A stretch of 64,000 nt of DNA from Exiguobacterium flavidum (GTDB lineage Bacteria; Bacillota; Bacilli; Exiguobacteriales; Exiguobacteriaceae), in assembly GCF_003344535.1 (NCBI RefSeq), contig NZ_QPKS01000011.1, positions 39,499 to 103,498 on the forward strand, written 5' to 3'. Below the pieces are notes generated by a model. That model was not told where the DNA came from, did not search any database, and was given only the letters and a program-made list of their open reading frames with translations. Position numbers and translations under genes: made by a program. Below are positions 1 to 8,606 of the stretch, in pieces (position 1 is the first letter of the stretch; every line of letters starts with the position of its first letter).

Positions 1-1002
1 AGCGATCCCCTTCTCGTCGAGCTCGTATTCGAGACTCATCAGCGTCCGCTCGATCGACGGGGCGAGCAGGACGCGCGTCCGTTTGACCGACGCCCCCTCA
101 TCGAGACGGGCGAGTGTCAGGAGCTGGCGCGTCAGCTCGGACATCCGGTCCGCCTCCTGCTCGATGATCGAGGCCGTCCGGTCCCGCTCTGCTTCAGAGA
201 GCGGCTGACGAAGTTTCCGCGCATACCCTTTCAAGGAAGCGAGCGGCGACTGGAACTCGTGCGAGACGTTCGCGACGAACGCCTTCCGTTCCTCGTCCGT
301 CCGTGAGACGGCAATCGCCATCTCGTTGAACTGGCGGGACAGCTGACCGATCTCATCGCGCGACCGGGTCGGCAGCTCGACCGTGTAATCCCCTTCCGTC
401 ATCCGCTTCGTCGCGCTCGTCAGCGTCTTGAGCGGTTTGACGATGTATCGCGCGGCGAAGACGAGCAGGAGGAAGCTGATCACGACGAGCAGCGCGAGGA
501 ACAGCCCGACGAACAAGTGGAGCTCGCGAATCTGCCGGCTGAGGTCCGGCCGGATGAAGACGGCGTCCGTCCCGCGCTCGTTCTCGAGCGCGACACCGTA
601 CGTATTGATGACCTCATTGTCGAACAAACCGAGCAGGAACAGATGGAACGGGTAGTCACGCATCCCGTGGTACGGCTCGCCGCCCTTGACCCGCTCGACG
701 ACGTCCCGTCCGATCGACTCATCCCGGAACGGATTGCCGAACCGCTTGACGCTCCCTTCCACATCCTCGACGTGCAGCTGATAACCGGTCCGGCTGAGCA
801 TCTCGTAGAAGGCGTCCGGCTCGCTGTCGCCATGCGCCTCATAGTAAGAGATCGCCGTGTCGACCGTCCGCTCGACCTTCGCGCTGTACTCACGTTGCCA
901 GTAGAGATAGTAGATGACGTTGCTGACGAGCAGCGACAGCAGGGCCGAGACGAGCAGGAGGAGACTGACCGTCGCGACGATCTTCGTATAGAGCGTCCGC
1001 AT
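1..1002 (-). CDS. hssS: Heme-sensor histidine kinase HssS-like, 3' end cut by window
   Basis: Membrane sensor kinase that would autophosphorylate and pass phosphate to the response regulator upstream. The visible 334 residues show an N-terminal membrane segment (about 10-30), an extracellular sensor domain, a second membrane segment (about 165-185), a HAMP linker, and the dimerisation helix with the phospho-acceptor His in SHEFQSPL. The ATP-binding domain lies beyond the window edge. The sensor part carries YHGMRDYPF and a DN...NTYGV...VFIRPD pattern that I recognise from staphylococcal and bacillar HssS, which responds to heme stress. The ATG overlaps the stop of hssR (TGATG), so the two are translationally coupled. 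The HssS assignment is from remembered family sequence and is good but not certain. Confidence 0.8.
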   Translation of the reverse strand, partial: MRTLYTKIVATVSLLLLVSALLSLLVSNVIYYLYWQREYSAKVERTVDTAISYYEAHGDSEPDAFYEMLSRTGYQLHVEDVEGSVKRFGNPFRDESIGRDVVERVKGGEPYHGMRDYPFHLFLLGLFDNEVINTYGVALENERGTDAVFIRPDLSRQIRELHLFVGLFLALLVVISFLLLVFAARYIVKPLKTLTSATKRMTEGDYTVELPTRSRDEIGQLSRQFNEMAIAVSRTDEERKAFVANVSHEFQSPLASLKGYARKLRQPLSEAERDRTASIIEQEADRMSELTRQLLTLARLDEGASVKRTRVLLAPSIERTLMSLEYELDEKGIA

Positions 1003-1664
1003 CAGCGCACCTCCAGCCGGTAGCCGAGCCCGCGTACCGTCAAAATCTCGAACCCGGCGTCAAGGAAACGCTCCCGCAGCCGCTTGACGTGGACGTCGAT
1101 CGTCCGGTCGTCCCCCTCGAAATCGATCCCCCAGATCCGCTCGATCAGCTCGTCACGGCTGAACACGCGTCCCGGGAAGCTCGCGAGCTGATAGAGCAAC
1201 TCGAACTCTTTGCGGGGAAGGCGGATCGTTTGATCTGCCTGCTTGACGAGATAGCTCGTCTTGTCGATCGTCACGCCGCCGAGCGACAGGACCGGGAGCG
1301 CCGCCTTCCGGTAACGCCTTGCGACGGCCTGCAGGCGGAAGAGCAACTCCTCCGGCAAAAATGGTTTCGTCATGTAGTCGTCCGCGCCGATGTCGAATCC
1401 GGCCCGCTTGTCGTCGAGCGCCCCGAGCGCGGTCAGCAGGATGATCGGGATCTCCTGCGTCTTTCGCAACTCCTGACAGAGCGCGAGCCCGTCCTTCCCG
1501 GGCAACATGACATCGAGGACGGCCGCCTCGAACGTCTCCGACGCGATCAGACGGCTCGCCTCGCTTCCTGTCCGTGCAGCCGTGACCGCGTGGCCCGCTG
1601 CCGTCAACGTGTCAGCGATCAGGTTCCGGATCATCGCGTCGTCCTCTGCGATCAAGATCTTCAT
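1002..1664 (-). CDS. hssR: Response regulator HssR-like (OmpR/PhoB family)
   Basis: Cytoplasmic transcription factor of 220 residues. The receiver domain (1-115) has the acidic pair D8/D9, phospho-acceptor D51, T78 and K100; the winged-helix DNA-binding domain (about 125-220) carries the DDRTIDVHVKRLRERF recognition region. The C-terminal domain closely matches HssR, which activates heme efflux genes (hrtAB) in relatives. No hrtAB is visible here; it may lie beyond the window start. Its ATG overlaps the stop of the upstream nucleotidyltransferase-like gene by four bases (ATGA), and its stop overlaps the start of the kinase, so the three genes form one operon. Confidence 0.82.
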   Translation of the reverse strand: MKILIAEDDAMIRNLIADTLTAAGHAVTAARTGSEASRLIASETFEAAVLDVMLPGKDGLALCQELRKTQEIPIILLTALGALDDKRAGFDIGADDYMTKPFLPEELLFRLQAVARRYRKAALPVLSLGGVTIDKTSYLVKQADQTIRLPRKEFELLYQLASFPGRVFSRDELIERIWGIDFEGDDRTIDVHVKRLRERFLDAGFEILTVRGLGYRLEVR

Positions 1665-2188
1665 CGCACACCTCCAAAGTCGAGTTCCGCCCGGATCGCT
1701 TGCGGGAGCGGTTGTTGCCTGAGCCGGTCGAGTATGTCCTGGTCAGCACCGTTTTGCGCGAGCCAACCTTTGAGCAGTGCCGCCTTCTCCGTCCGTCCGA
1801 TCAGACTGTAGGCGACGAACCAGACCTCCGGCGCCCCGTACTGGATGCCGTCACGGACCGGTCCGTTGAGCGCCGGCAAGTGACAGACGCCTTCGTCCGT
1901 CTTGATCGCAAAGTGTCCGAACAGCTCGAGCGCATGTCCGTCTTCCGTGACCACCCATTTGTAACGGCTCGCGTACGGCCCGTCGCCGCTCTCAGCCTTC
2001 TTGAACTCGAAGCCGTCGAGCGCCCGGGCGACTTCATGCGCATAGGCGTCCGTCGCGATGTCCCAGTCGTTGACCTCCTGCGTCAGGCCGAGCAGCGCGA
2101 GCAAGGCGCTCCCGCCGACCGTGTACGGGATGCCCGCTTGCCTGAGCGCACCCGTCACGTCCTTCAGTAACTTCCATCGTTTGTCCAT
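1661..2188 (-). CDS. Nucleotidyltransferase-fold protein, function unknown
   Basis: A 175-residue cytoplasmic protein. The N-terminal part (about 12-45) has GGSALLALLG followed by NDWDIATD, which is the GG/S...DxD pattern of minimal nucleotidyltransferase-fold proteins. A longer open frame starts 42 bases earlier, but the ATG at 2188 has a good ribosome binding site (GAGGTGGG). It is the first gene of an operon with hssR and hssS (ATGA overlap). A role in heme sensing is not established. The glyA terminator ends directly at its Shine-Dalgarno, leaving no room for a promoter between them. Confidence 0.7.
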   Translation of the reverse strand: MDKRWKLLKDVTGALRQAGIPYTVGGSALLALLGLTQEVNDWDIATDAYAHEVARALDGFEFKKAESGDGPYASRYKWVVTEDGHALELFGHFAIKTDEGVCHLPALNGPVRDGIQYGAPEVWFVAYSLIGRTEKAALLKGWLAQNGADQDILDRLRQQPLPQAIRAELDFGGVR

Positions 2189-2198
2189 TCGTCCCACC

Positions 2199-2232
2199 TC
2201 AAAAAAACGTGCCCCGGTCGCCCGGGACACGA
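2199..2232 (-). terminator. Rho-independent terminator of glyA
   Basis: GC-rich stem with GTGTCCCGGG and CCGGGGCAC arms followed by seven T on the minus strand, just after the glyA stop. Confidence 0.85.
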
Positions 2233-2241
2233 AGAGTCTTA

Positions 2242-3501
2242 TCAGCCGCGCTCAGGGTAGAGCGGGAAACGTTTCGTCAGCGCGAGCACCTGCCCGTGCG
2301 CGTTCTTGAGCGTCGATTCGTCCTCCGGGTTCTTTAGGACGAGCTCGATCAGCTCAGCGATCTCGACCATCTCGGCTTCCTTGAAGCCGCGCGACGTCAT
2401 CGCCGCCGTCCCGATCCGGATGCCGCTCGTGACGAACGGGCTTGCCGGGTCGAACGGGATCGTGTTCTTGTTGACCGTGATGCCGGCCTCATCGAGCGCA
2501 TGCTCCGCGAGCTTGCCCGTGATGCCGAGCGGCTGGAGGTCGACGAGCAGAAGATGGTTGTCCGTACCGCCAGAGACGATGCGGAGACCGCGCTTCGTCA
2601 GCTCCTCACCGAGCACCTTCGCGTTCGCGATGACCTGCGCGATGTAGTCCTTGAAGTCCGGACGGAGCGCCTCGCCGAACGCGACGGCCTTTGCCGCGAT
2701 GACGTGCATGAGCGGCCCGCCCTGGATACCGGGGAAGATCGACTTGTCGATCGCCTTCGCGTGCTCCTCCTTGCAGAGGATCATCCCGCCGCGCGGTCCG
2801 CGAAGCGTCTTGTGCGTCGTCGTCGTGACGAAATGGGCGTGCTCGACCGGGTTCGGATGGAGACCGGCCGCGACGAGACCCGCGATGTGGGCCATGTCGA
2901 CCATCAGGTAGGCACCGACGCTGTCCGCGATCTCGCGGAAGCGTTTGAAGTCGATCACGCGCGGATACGCCGATGCGCCCGCGACGATCAATTTCGGTTT
3001 GTGTTCCTCAGCCAGCTTCGCGACGACGTCATAGTCGATCATCTCTGTCTCTTTGTCGACGCCGTACTCGACGAAGTTGTACTGGACACCGGAGAAGTTC
3101 ACCGGGCTGCCGTGCGTCAGGTGGCCACCGTGCGACAGGTTCATCCCGAGGACCGTGTCGCCCTGGTCGAGGATCGTGAAGTAGACCGCCATGTTCGCCT
3201 GTGCGCCCGAGTGCGGCTGGACGTTCGCGTGCTCCGCGCCGAAGATTTCCTTCGCACGGTCGCGCGCGAGGTTCTCCGCGAGGTCGACGAACTCACATCC
3301 GCCGTAGTAGCGACGTCCCGGATAACCTTCCGCGTACTTGTTCGTCAGGACGCTTCCCTGCGCTTCCATGACTGCCGGTGAGACGAAGTTCTCAGAAGCG
3401 ATCAGCTCGATGTTGTCGCGCTGGCGCCCGAGTTCCTTCTGCATGGCCGAGAAGAGTTCCTCGTCCTGTCGTTTCAAATACGTAAGCGGTGTTTGTTCCA
3501 T
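2242..3501 (-). CDS. glyA: Serine hydroxymethyltransferase
   Basis: PLP enzyme of 419 residues that interconverts serine and glycine and charges tetrahydrofolate with a one-carbon unit; it acts in the cytoplasm. Family landmarks are ELIASENF near the N-terminus, [13 protein letters not shown], and the PLP-lysine motif [15 protein letters not shown]. The start at [11 protein letters not shown] is chosen because it matches family length and is preceded by GGGGG at suitable spacing; an upstream in-frame Met would add 18 poorly conserved residues. It lies at the end of the prfA-ywlG block as in Bacillus, but a terminator separates it from ywlG, so it probably has its own promoter. Confidence 0.97.
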   Translation of the reverse strand: MEQTPLTYLKRQDEELFSAMQKELGRQRDNIELIASENFVSPAVMEAQGSVLTNKYAEGYPGRRYYGGCEFVDLAENLARDRAKEIFGAEHANVQPHSGAQANMAVYFTILDQGDTVLGMNLSHGGHLTHGSPVNFSGVQYNFVEYGVDKETEMIDYDVVAKLAEEHKPKLIVAGASAYPRVIDFKRFREIADSVGAYLMVDMAHIAGLVAAGLHPNPVEHAHFVTTTTHKTLRGPRGGMILCKEEHAKAIDKSIFPGIQGGPLMHVIAAKAVAFGEALRPDFKDYIAQVIANAKVLGEELTKRGLRIVSGGTDNHLLLVDLQPLGITGKLAEHALDEAGITVNKNTIPFDPASPFVTSGIRIGTAAMTSRGFKEAEMVEIAELIELVLKNPEDESTLKNAHGQVLALTKRFPLYPERG

Positions 3502-3589
3502 CCCAATTCCCCCATTCGTTTTCGATACGTTCATCGTAACATGAAGCTGCCTCATGCGGTATCCGTTAATCTCAGGAAAAATGGAACGT

Positions 3590-3636
3590 AAAAACGCACC
3601 CTACTCCCTTCAAGACGAAGGAGGACGGGTGCGTTC
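3590..3636 (-). terminator. Terminator after ywlG
   Basis: Stem AACGCACCC / GGGTGCGTT with an internal bulge and a second CCTTC/GAAGG helix, ending in a run of five T on the minus strand. It separates the prfA-ywlG operon from glyA. Confidence 0.7.
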
Positions 3637-3642
3637 TGGTGA

Positions 3643-4182
3643 TCATTCGTATTTGGCACGACTGCCGCCGATCAGCTTCGGCCGCGTGATCGCCGCCGTC
3701 ACATGCGCCTCGCCGATTTCACGGTGAGGCAGGCGGACAGGTACCGCGACCGGTTTCAAGTGCATCCCGATGAACGTGTCGCCGATGTCGATGCCGGCAT
3801 CCGCCTTGATCGATTCGACGACGACCGGGTCCTCGAGACGCTTGTACGCCGCGCTCGCCATCGACCCGCCTGCTTCCGGGACCGGAACGACGCCGACCGG
3901 ATCGAGACCGAGCCGCTCAGCCGTCGTGCGTTCGAGCGTCAACGCGCGGTTGATATGCTCGCACCCTTGAAAGGCGAGCGCGACCTGACGCTTCCGGCTG
4001 AACGCCTCGAGCACGTCGAACAGTACTGAGGCGACCTCAGGGGACCCCGCCTTGCCGATTTGCTTGCCGATGACCTCGCTCGTCGAACAGCCGACGACGA
4101 GGAGCTTGCCTGATAGCGGAAAACGTTCGTCGAGCGCCTGGAGCGACGCGTCAAGCTCGTGTTTGACCCGCTCGAGATCCAT
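3643..4182 (-). CDS. ywlG: UPF0340/TIGR01440 family protein (YwlG)
   Basis: Conserved bacillar protein of 179 residues with no firmly assigned function. Recognised from the VVGCSTSEVIGKQIGKAGS segment near the N-terminus, the central FQGCEHINRALTLER, and the C-terminal IGMHLKPVAVPVR. It has no signal peptide or membrane segment. Its start abuts the rpiB stop and it keeps the Bacillus position between rpiB and glyA. The cysteine-containing motifs suggest an enzyme, but that is inference. Confidence 0.88.
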   Translation of the reverse strand: MDLERVKHELDASLQALDERFPLSGKLLVVGCSTSEVIGKQIGKAGSPEVASVLFDVLEAFSRKRQVALAFQGCEHINRALTLERTTAERLGLDPVGVVPVPEAGGSMASAAYKRLEDPVVVESIKADAGIDIGDTFIGMHLKPVAVPVRLPHREIGEAHVTAAITRPKLIGGSRAKYE

Positions 4183-4623
4183 TCATCTCACCTCATAGTC
4201 CGAAATCTTGCAGACCCGGTTCTCATGGCGTCCGCCCTCGAACTCCGTCTCGAGCCAGATCTGCGCGATCTCGCGCGCAAGTCCCGCTCCGATGACGCGT
4301 TCGCCCATCGTCAGGATGTTCGAGTCGTTGTGCTGGCGTGTCGCCTTCGCGCTGAACGTGTCGTGGACGAGTGCTGCGCGGATGCCCTTGACCTTGTTCG
4401 CCGCGATGCCGATGCCGATGCCCGTGCCGCAGATGAGGATGCCGCGGTCGAACTCGCCGTTCGCGACCGCCTCAGCGACTGGGATGGCGACGTCCGGATA
4501 GTCGATCGAGTCGGCCGAGTACGTCCCGAAGTCCGTGAAGTCGATGCCGAGTTCGTTCAGAAGATCCGTGATCTCCGCCTTCAGTTTGAATCCACCGTGG
4601 TCTGCTCCGATTGCTACTTTCAT
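4183..4623 (-). CDS. rpiB: Ribose-5-phosphate isomerase B
   Basis: Cytoplasmic aldose-ketose isomerase of 146 residues that interconverts ribose 5-phosphate and ribulose 5-phosphate in the pentose phosphate pathway. The N-terminal MKVAIGADHGGFKLK and the central ICGTGIGIGIAANK (with the catalytic Cys) are diagnostic of RpiB. It sits between ywlE and ywlG with five bases to ywlE and one base to ywlG, so it is co-transcribed with them. Confidence 0.95.
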   Translation of the reverse strand: MKVAIGADHGGFKLKAEITDLLNELGIDFTDFGTYSADSIDYPDVAIPVAEAVANGEFDRGILICGTGIGIGIAANKVKGIRAALVHDTFSAKATRQHNDSNILTMGERVIGAGLAREIAQIWLETEFEGGRHENRVCKISDYEVR

Positions 4624-4628
4624 AAAAA

Positions 4629-5141
4629 TTATTCTCCCGTCTGTCTTGGTTGTTTTTTCGGGAGCTTCCGGTCTAACGCCTTTCGTCCGCTCCCGTTCTG
4701 CGTCAATTTTAACACAAGACGGTTGACGAGTGGTTCGAGTTCGTTCCGGACCTGGCGATAGACGTTCATCGACCCGCCGTACGGATCGTTGATGTCGCGC
4801 TCGAGTCCCGTCACGTACTCATAGAGCGTGAAGGTCCTCTCCTTCAGCTCCGGATATCGTTCACCGACCTCCTGCTTATGGGCGCGGGTCATCGTCAGGA
4901 TGACGTCCGACCAGCGACCGAGGACGTCGTCGAAGACTTGCGTATAATGTTCGAGCTCGATGCCCCGTTCCCGGAGCACCTGAAGCGCGTTCTCTGAAGC
5001 GTCGAAGCCCTGCATCGAGCGCAATCCGGCTGAGCGGACGTCGAACTCCTGCTCCGCGACCTTCGAACGCAGAAGTGCCATCGCCATCGGGCTGCGGCAC
5101 GTATTTCCTGTACAGATAAACAGAATGCGACGTGTGCTCAT
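4629..5141 (-). CDS. ywlE: Protein arginine phosphatase YwlE (low-MW phosphatase fold)
   Basis: Protein of 170 residues with the active-site loop CTGNTCRS at residues 10-17 and the general-acid Asp in INDPYGG. The Thr at position 14 of the loop is the feature that makes YwlE act on phospho-arginine, opposing the McsB kinase in Bacillus, rather than on phospho-tyrosine. The start MSTRRILF is preceded by GGAGG; a Met six codons upstream overlaps the previous stop and lacks a ribosome site. The gene belongs to the prfA operon. Confidence 0.9.
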   Translation of the reverse strand: MSTRRILFICTGNTCRSPMAMALLRSKVAEQEFDVRSAGLRSMQGFDASENALQVLRERGIELEHYTQVFDDVLGRWSDVILTMTRAHKQEVGERYPELKERTFTLYEYVTGLERDINDPYGGSMNVYRQVRNELEPLVNRLVLKLTQNGSGRKALDRKLPKKQPRQTGE

Positions 5142-5155
5142 CTCAGGTTCCTCCT

Positions 5156-7000
5156 TCATGACGGGCGAATGATCCGGCCACCTGCTGCCTTGTGGAGCCG
5201 ATTGCGGACTGCCAGCCCAACACCTTCCTCTGATAGGTCTCGTACAAAAATCTGATCCACCGTCGTTTGGTCAAAGCGTCGTAAACAATCGTAAAGGCGC
5301 CGGGCTGCCGTCTCCATGTCGTGCCCGAGGAAACAGCGGACGTCAGCATCTACTTCTTCGCCGTCGAAGAGGATGACACCTGTCTTTGATCCCGATTGGC
5401 GAGCCGCATCAATGGTCTTTTGCAGGAAAGCGAGGTCCCCGACGACGATCGAGAGCGTCGCCTCCGGCGCGTAATGGGTATATTTCATCCCGGGCGCCTT
5501 CGGGGCGGCGTCACTCGTCTTCAAGGCGGGATCGAGTACGACCGGACCGATCGCCGCTTCGAGCTGTTCGCGCGTCACGCCGCCCGGCCGCAAGATGACC
5601 GGAGGTGTCGCCGTGCAGTCGATGACGGTCGATTCGACGCCGATTCCCGTCTCTCCGCCGTCGACGATGCCGGCAATCCGCCCGGACAGATCATGGGCGA
5701 CGTGTCCGCTCGACGTCGGGGAAGGCTTTCCTGAACGGTTGGCGCTCGGTGCCGCGAGACCAAGTCCCGACGCCTCGATCAGTCGAAGCGCGAGCGGATG
5801 GTCCGGCATCCGGAGGCCGATCGTATCGAGCCCTGCCGTGACGAAGGCGGACGCCTTGCCGCTGGACGGCAAGATGATCGTCAGCGGTCCCGGCCAGAAC
5901 GCCTCCATCAGGCGTCGTGCGACGTCCGGGACGAATGATGCGAACTGCTCCGCCTGTCCGATCGAGGCGACGTGGACGATCAAAGGATTATCGGAAGGGC
6001 GACCCTTCGCTTCGAATATGCGTTCGACAGCGTCGTCGCGCGTCGCGTCCCCCGCGAGCCCGTAGACGGTCTCGGTCGGGATGGCGACCACCTCCCCATC
6101 CTTGAGCAGCTTCACTGCCCGGTCCATCGTCTTCTCGTTGATCATCTCAGTCTGCATGTCCGATTCCTTTCGCTCCGCATACACGATACGGTCTTTCCCG
6201 TTTATATCTTTTAAAATACCCGTTTCCGCCTCCGGATAACGCTCTTTTAACATCAATCGCACGTCCGGCCCTTGCGCGTGTCCGATTTCGAAGGCGATCA
6301 GACGCCAGTCCGGTTTCAGGACGCGCGCGCTGCCTTCGACGAGACGGCGATAGAAGTCGAGGCCGTCCTTCCCGCCGAACAGCGCGAGGTGCGGCTCATG
6401 GTCGAACACGACCTCGCTGAGCAGTTCGTCCTCCTCGATGTAGGGCGGGTTCGAGACGAGGACGCGGACCGATTCGTCCGAGAGCGGCGCGAGCAGGTCC
6501 CCTTCGAGGAACGTCACGTCCGCTCCGAGCTGCTCGCCGTTTCGCCTCGCGACCGCGATCGCGTCAGGCGAGATGTCGACCGTCGTCACCGGCGTCTTCA
6601 GTTCGAGCGACAGCGTCACACAGATCGCTCCGCTGCCGGTCCCGATGTCGACGATTTCCCCTGATTCGAACGTCTCCCCTTGAATGCGGGAGACGACGAA
6701 CTCGATCAGCTCCTCCGTCTCGGGGCGCGGGATGAGGACGGCGGGCGTCACCTCGAACTCACGTCCGTAGAACGGACCCGTCCCGATCAGGTGCTGGACG
6801 GGCACACCGTTCAGATGGGCCATCAGGTACTCGCTGTAGAGCAGGTCCTGCTCCGGCGTCAGCTCGTCCGACAGGCGGACGAGCAGTCCCGTCCGGTCGA
6901 CGCCGAGGACGTGCATGAGTAACCATTCGGCACTCGAGCCTTCCCGTCCTGCCATGATAAATTTTGCCTGTGCTTCGTTCAGTCGTTTCGCGATCCGCAT
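5156..7000 (-). CDS. prmC-sua5: Fused PrmC release-factor methyltransferase / Sua5 threonylcarbamoyl-AMP synthase
   Basis: One uninterrupted frame of 614 residues. Residues 1 to about 281 are PrmC, which methylates the GGQ glutamine of release factors: SAM site VDIGTGSGAICVTLSLE and catalytic NPPYIEEDEL. Residues from about 282 are Sua5/YwlC, which makes threonylcarbamoyl-AMP from Thr, bicarbonate and ATP for tRNA t6A: VAIPTETVYGLAGDATR, KGRPSDNPLIVHV, SANRSGKPSPT and a C-terminal Sua5 domain. In Bacillus these are separate genes with spoIIR, ywlA and ywlB between them. A Met at the junction (ATG at 6157-6155) has AAAGGA seven bases upstream, so a free 333-residue Sua5 may also be made. The ATG at 7000 overlaps the prfA stop. 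Confidence 0.92.
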   Translation of the reverse strand: MRIAKRLNEAQAKFIMAGREGSSAEWLLMHVLGVDRTGLLVRLSDELTPEQDLLYSEYLMAHLNGVPVQHLIGTGPFYGREFEVTPAVLIPRPETEELIEFVVSRIQGETFESGEIVDIGTGSGAICVTLSLELKTPVTTVDISPDAIAVARRNGEQLGADVTFLEGDLLAPLSDESVRVLVSNPPYIEEDELLSEVVFDHEPHLALFGGKDGLDFYRRLVEGSARVLKPDWRLIAFEIGHAQGPDVRLMLKERYPEAETGILKDINGKDRIVYAERKESDMQTEMINEKTMDRAVKLLKDGEVVAIPTETVYGLAGDATRDDAVERIFEAKGRPSDNPLIVHVASIGQAEQFASFVPDVARRLMEAFWPGPLTIILPSSGKASAFVTAGLDTIGLRMPDHPLALRLIEASGLGLAAPSANRSGKPSPTSSGHVAHDLSGRIAGIVDGGETGIGVESTVIDCTATPPVILRPGGVTREQLEAAIGPVVLDPALKTSDAAPKAPGMKYTHYAPEATLSIVVGDLAFLQKTIDAARQSGSKTGVILFDGEEVDADVRCFLGHDMETAARRLYDCLRRFDQTTVDQIFVRDLSEEGVGLAVRNRLHKAAGGRIIRPS

Positions 7001-8058
7001 CAGTTCGCCGCCTCCGATGCCCTCGCCTGATGTTCCATGACGAGCGCGTCGATCAGCTCGTCCATCTCCCCTTGCAGGATCCGGTCGAGCTTCTGGATCG
7101 TCAAACCGATCCGATGATCCGTCACGCGGTTCTGCGCGAAGTTGTATGTCCGGATCCGCTCCGAACGGTCACCCGTCCCGACGGCCGACTTCCGCTTCTC
7201 ATCGTACTCGGCCTGGCTCTCGCGCTGGATCTTGTCAAAGACGCGCGCCCGGAGGACCTTCATCGCCTTCTCCTTGTTCTTGATCTGCGACTTCTCGTCC
7301 TGACAGCTCGCGACGATTCCGGTCGGCACGTGCGTCACGCGGACGGCCGACTGGGTCGTGTTGACCGACTGCCCGCCCGGTCCGCTCGAGGTGAACGTGT
7401 CGACGCGGACGTCCTTGTCGTGGATCTCGACCTCGACCTCCTCTGCTTCCGGGAGGACGGCGACGGTCGCAGTCGACGTATGGATCCGTCCGCCCGACTC
7501 CGTCGACGGGACGCGCTGGACGCGGTGTGCCCCGTTCTCGAACTTCAGCTTCGAGTAGGCGCCTGCCCCTTTGATGATGAAGATGATTTCCTTATAACCG
7601 CCGAGCTCCGTATGGCTCGCCTCGATGACCTCGATCTTCCAGTTCTGCTTCTCGGCGAACTTCGCGTACATCTTGAACAGATCGGACGCGAACAGCGCCG
7701 CCTCGTCGCCTCCAGCAGCACCTCGGATCTCGACGATGACGTTCTTGTCGTCGTTCGGGTCCTTCGGAAGGAGGAGCGCCTTCAGCCTCGCCTCGAGCGC
7801 CTTGATCTCCGGCTCGAGATGGGCGACCTCCTCCTTCGCGAGGTCCCGCATCTCCGGGTCGGTCAGCATCTGGCGCGCCTCCTGATACGCCTCCATCTGA
7901 TCGCGATAGACGCGGTAGACCTCGACGGTCGGAGCGAGCTGGGATTGTTCCTTCGAGAACTCGCGTAATTGGTTCGGGTTGTTGATGATCTCGGGATCCG
8001 ACAAGAGGTCGTTCAATTTCTCGTATCGGTCCTCGAGGGCACTTAGTCGCTCTAGCAT
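7000..8058 (-). CDS. prfA: Peptide chain release factor 1
   Basis: Class I release factor of about 352 residues that reads UAA and UAG and triggers peptide release on the ribosome. The GGQ motif is in [19 protein letters not shown], with HVPTGIV after it. The [15 protein letters not shown] start matches the family N-terminus; a Met four codons upstream (position 8070) is also possible, with GAGG five bases before it. It is the first gene of the operon, and its PrmC modifier is fused to Sua5 immediately downstream (TGATG overlap). Confidence 0.96.
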   Translation of the reverse strand: MLERLSALEDRYEKLNDLLSDPEIINNPNQLREFSKEQSQLAPTVEVYRVYRDQMEAYQEARQMLTDPEMRDLAKEEVAHLEPEIKALEARLKALLLPKDPNDDKNVIVEIRGAAGGDEAALFASDLFKMYAKFAEKQNWKIEVIEASHTELGGYKEIIFIIKGAGAYSKLKFENGAHRVQRVPSTESGGRIHTSTATVAVLPEAEEVEVEIHDKDVRVDTFTSSGPGGQSVNTTQSAVRVTHVPTGIVASCQDEKSQIKNKEKAMKVLRARVFDKIQRESQAEYDEKRKSAVGTGDRSERIRTYNFAQNRVTDHRIGLTIQKLDRILQGEMDELIDALVMEHQARASEAAN

Positions 8059-8158
8059 GATGAGCTTCATTCCTTCCTCTACATATACTCTGCCAAAAGT
8101 ATAGCAAAAAACACGCCTCTCCGTCCGCCTTCCTATCCTTCGTCGGACTTAAGTCTGA

Positions 8159-8209
8159 TTGACAAGTTCTGTAAATGAATTATACTGAATGTACCAACCG
8201 TATTAATAC
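8159..8209 (+). promoter_or_regulatory. Promoter and candidate operator for the GntR-ABC operon
   Basis: TTGACA (8159-8164), 16-base spacer, TATACT (8181-8186). Just downstream is a perfect 10-base palindrome GTATTAATAC (8200-8209), well placed for autorepression by the GntR protein encoded next. Confidence 0.7.
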
Positions 8210-8228
8210 ACTTAGGGAGGAATGCACC

Positions 8229-8606
8229 ATGTTCACCATCGATCCGCGAAGTCCCTCTCCCCTCTATGAGCAGCTGATCGAACAAACCATCCGTTCGATC
8301 GCCCGCGGTCTGATACGTCCGGGCGAGCAGATGCCGTCCGTCCGCGAGCTCGCAGGCAGCCTGTTCATCAATCCGAACACCGTCGCGCGCGCCTATCAGG
8401 AGCTCGAGAGCCGCGGCTTCATTACGACGATGCGTGGCAAGGGCTCGTTCGTCGCCGACATGCCGCTTTCGCTCGTGCGGGAAGAAGCGCTCAAGCAGAA
8501 GATGTACGAACTCCGCGCCGTCGCGAAAGAGCTCGACGTGTCGGACGAGGAGCTATGCCAGATGATGGAACGAATCAAGGAGGAGCATAAACATGTTGAC
8601 CGTTGA
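8229..8606 (+). CDS. GntR-family repressor, YtrA subfamily
   Basis: DNA-binding regulator of 125 residues. The N-terminal winged helix (about 10-75) has SPLYEQLIEQTIRSIARG, PSVRELAGSLFINPNTVARAYQELE and a short C-terminal helical dimerisation tail, the short form typical of YtrA regulators that control ABC exporters. The ATG at 8229 has AGGGAGG eight bases upstream; an upstream in-frame Met at 8175 lies inside the promoter region. The gene overlaps the downstream ATPase by 14 bases, so it almost certainly regulates that transporter. Confidence 0.9.
   Translation: MFTIDPRSPSPLYEQLIEQTIRSIARGLIRPGEQMPSVRELAGSLFINPNTVARAYQELESRGFITTMRGKGSFVADMPLSLVREEALKQKMYELRAVAKELDVSDEELCQMMERIKEEHKHVDR

Noticed and set aside
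5156..7000. Frameshift or missed stop between prmC and sua5
   Set aside because: The frame is continuous through both domains and the junction has no odd run of bases, so I treat it as a real fusion.
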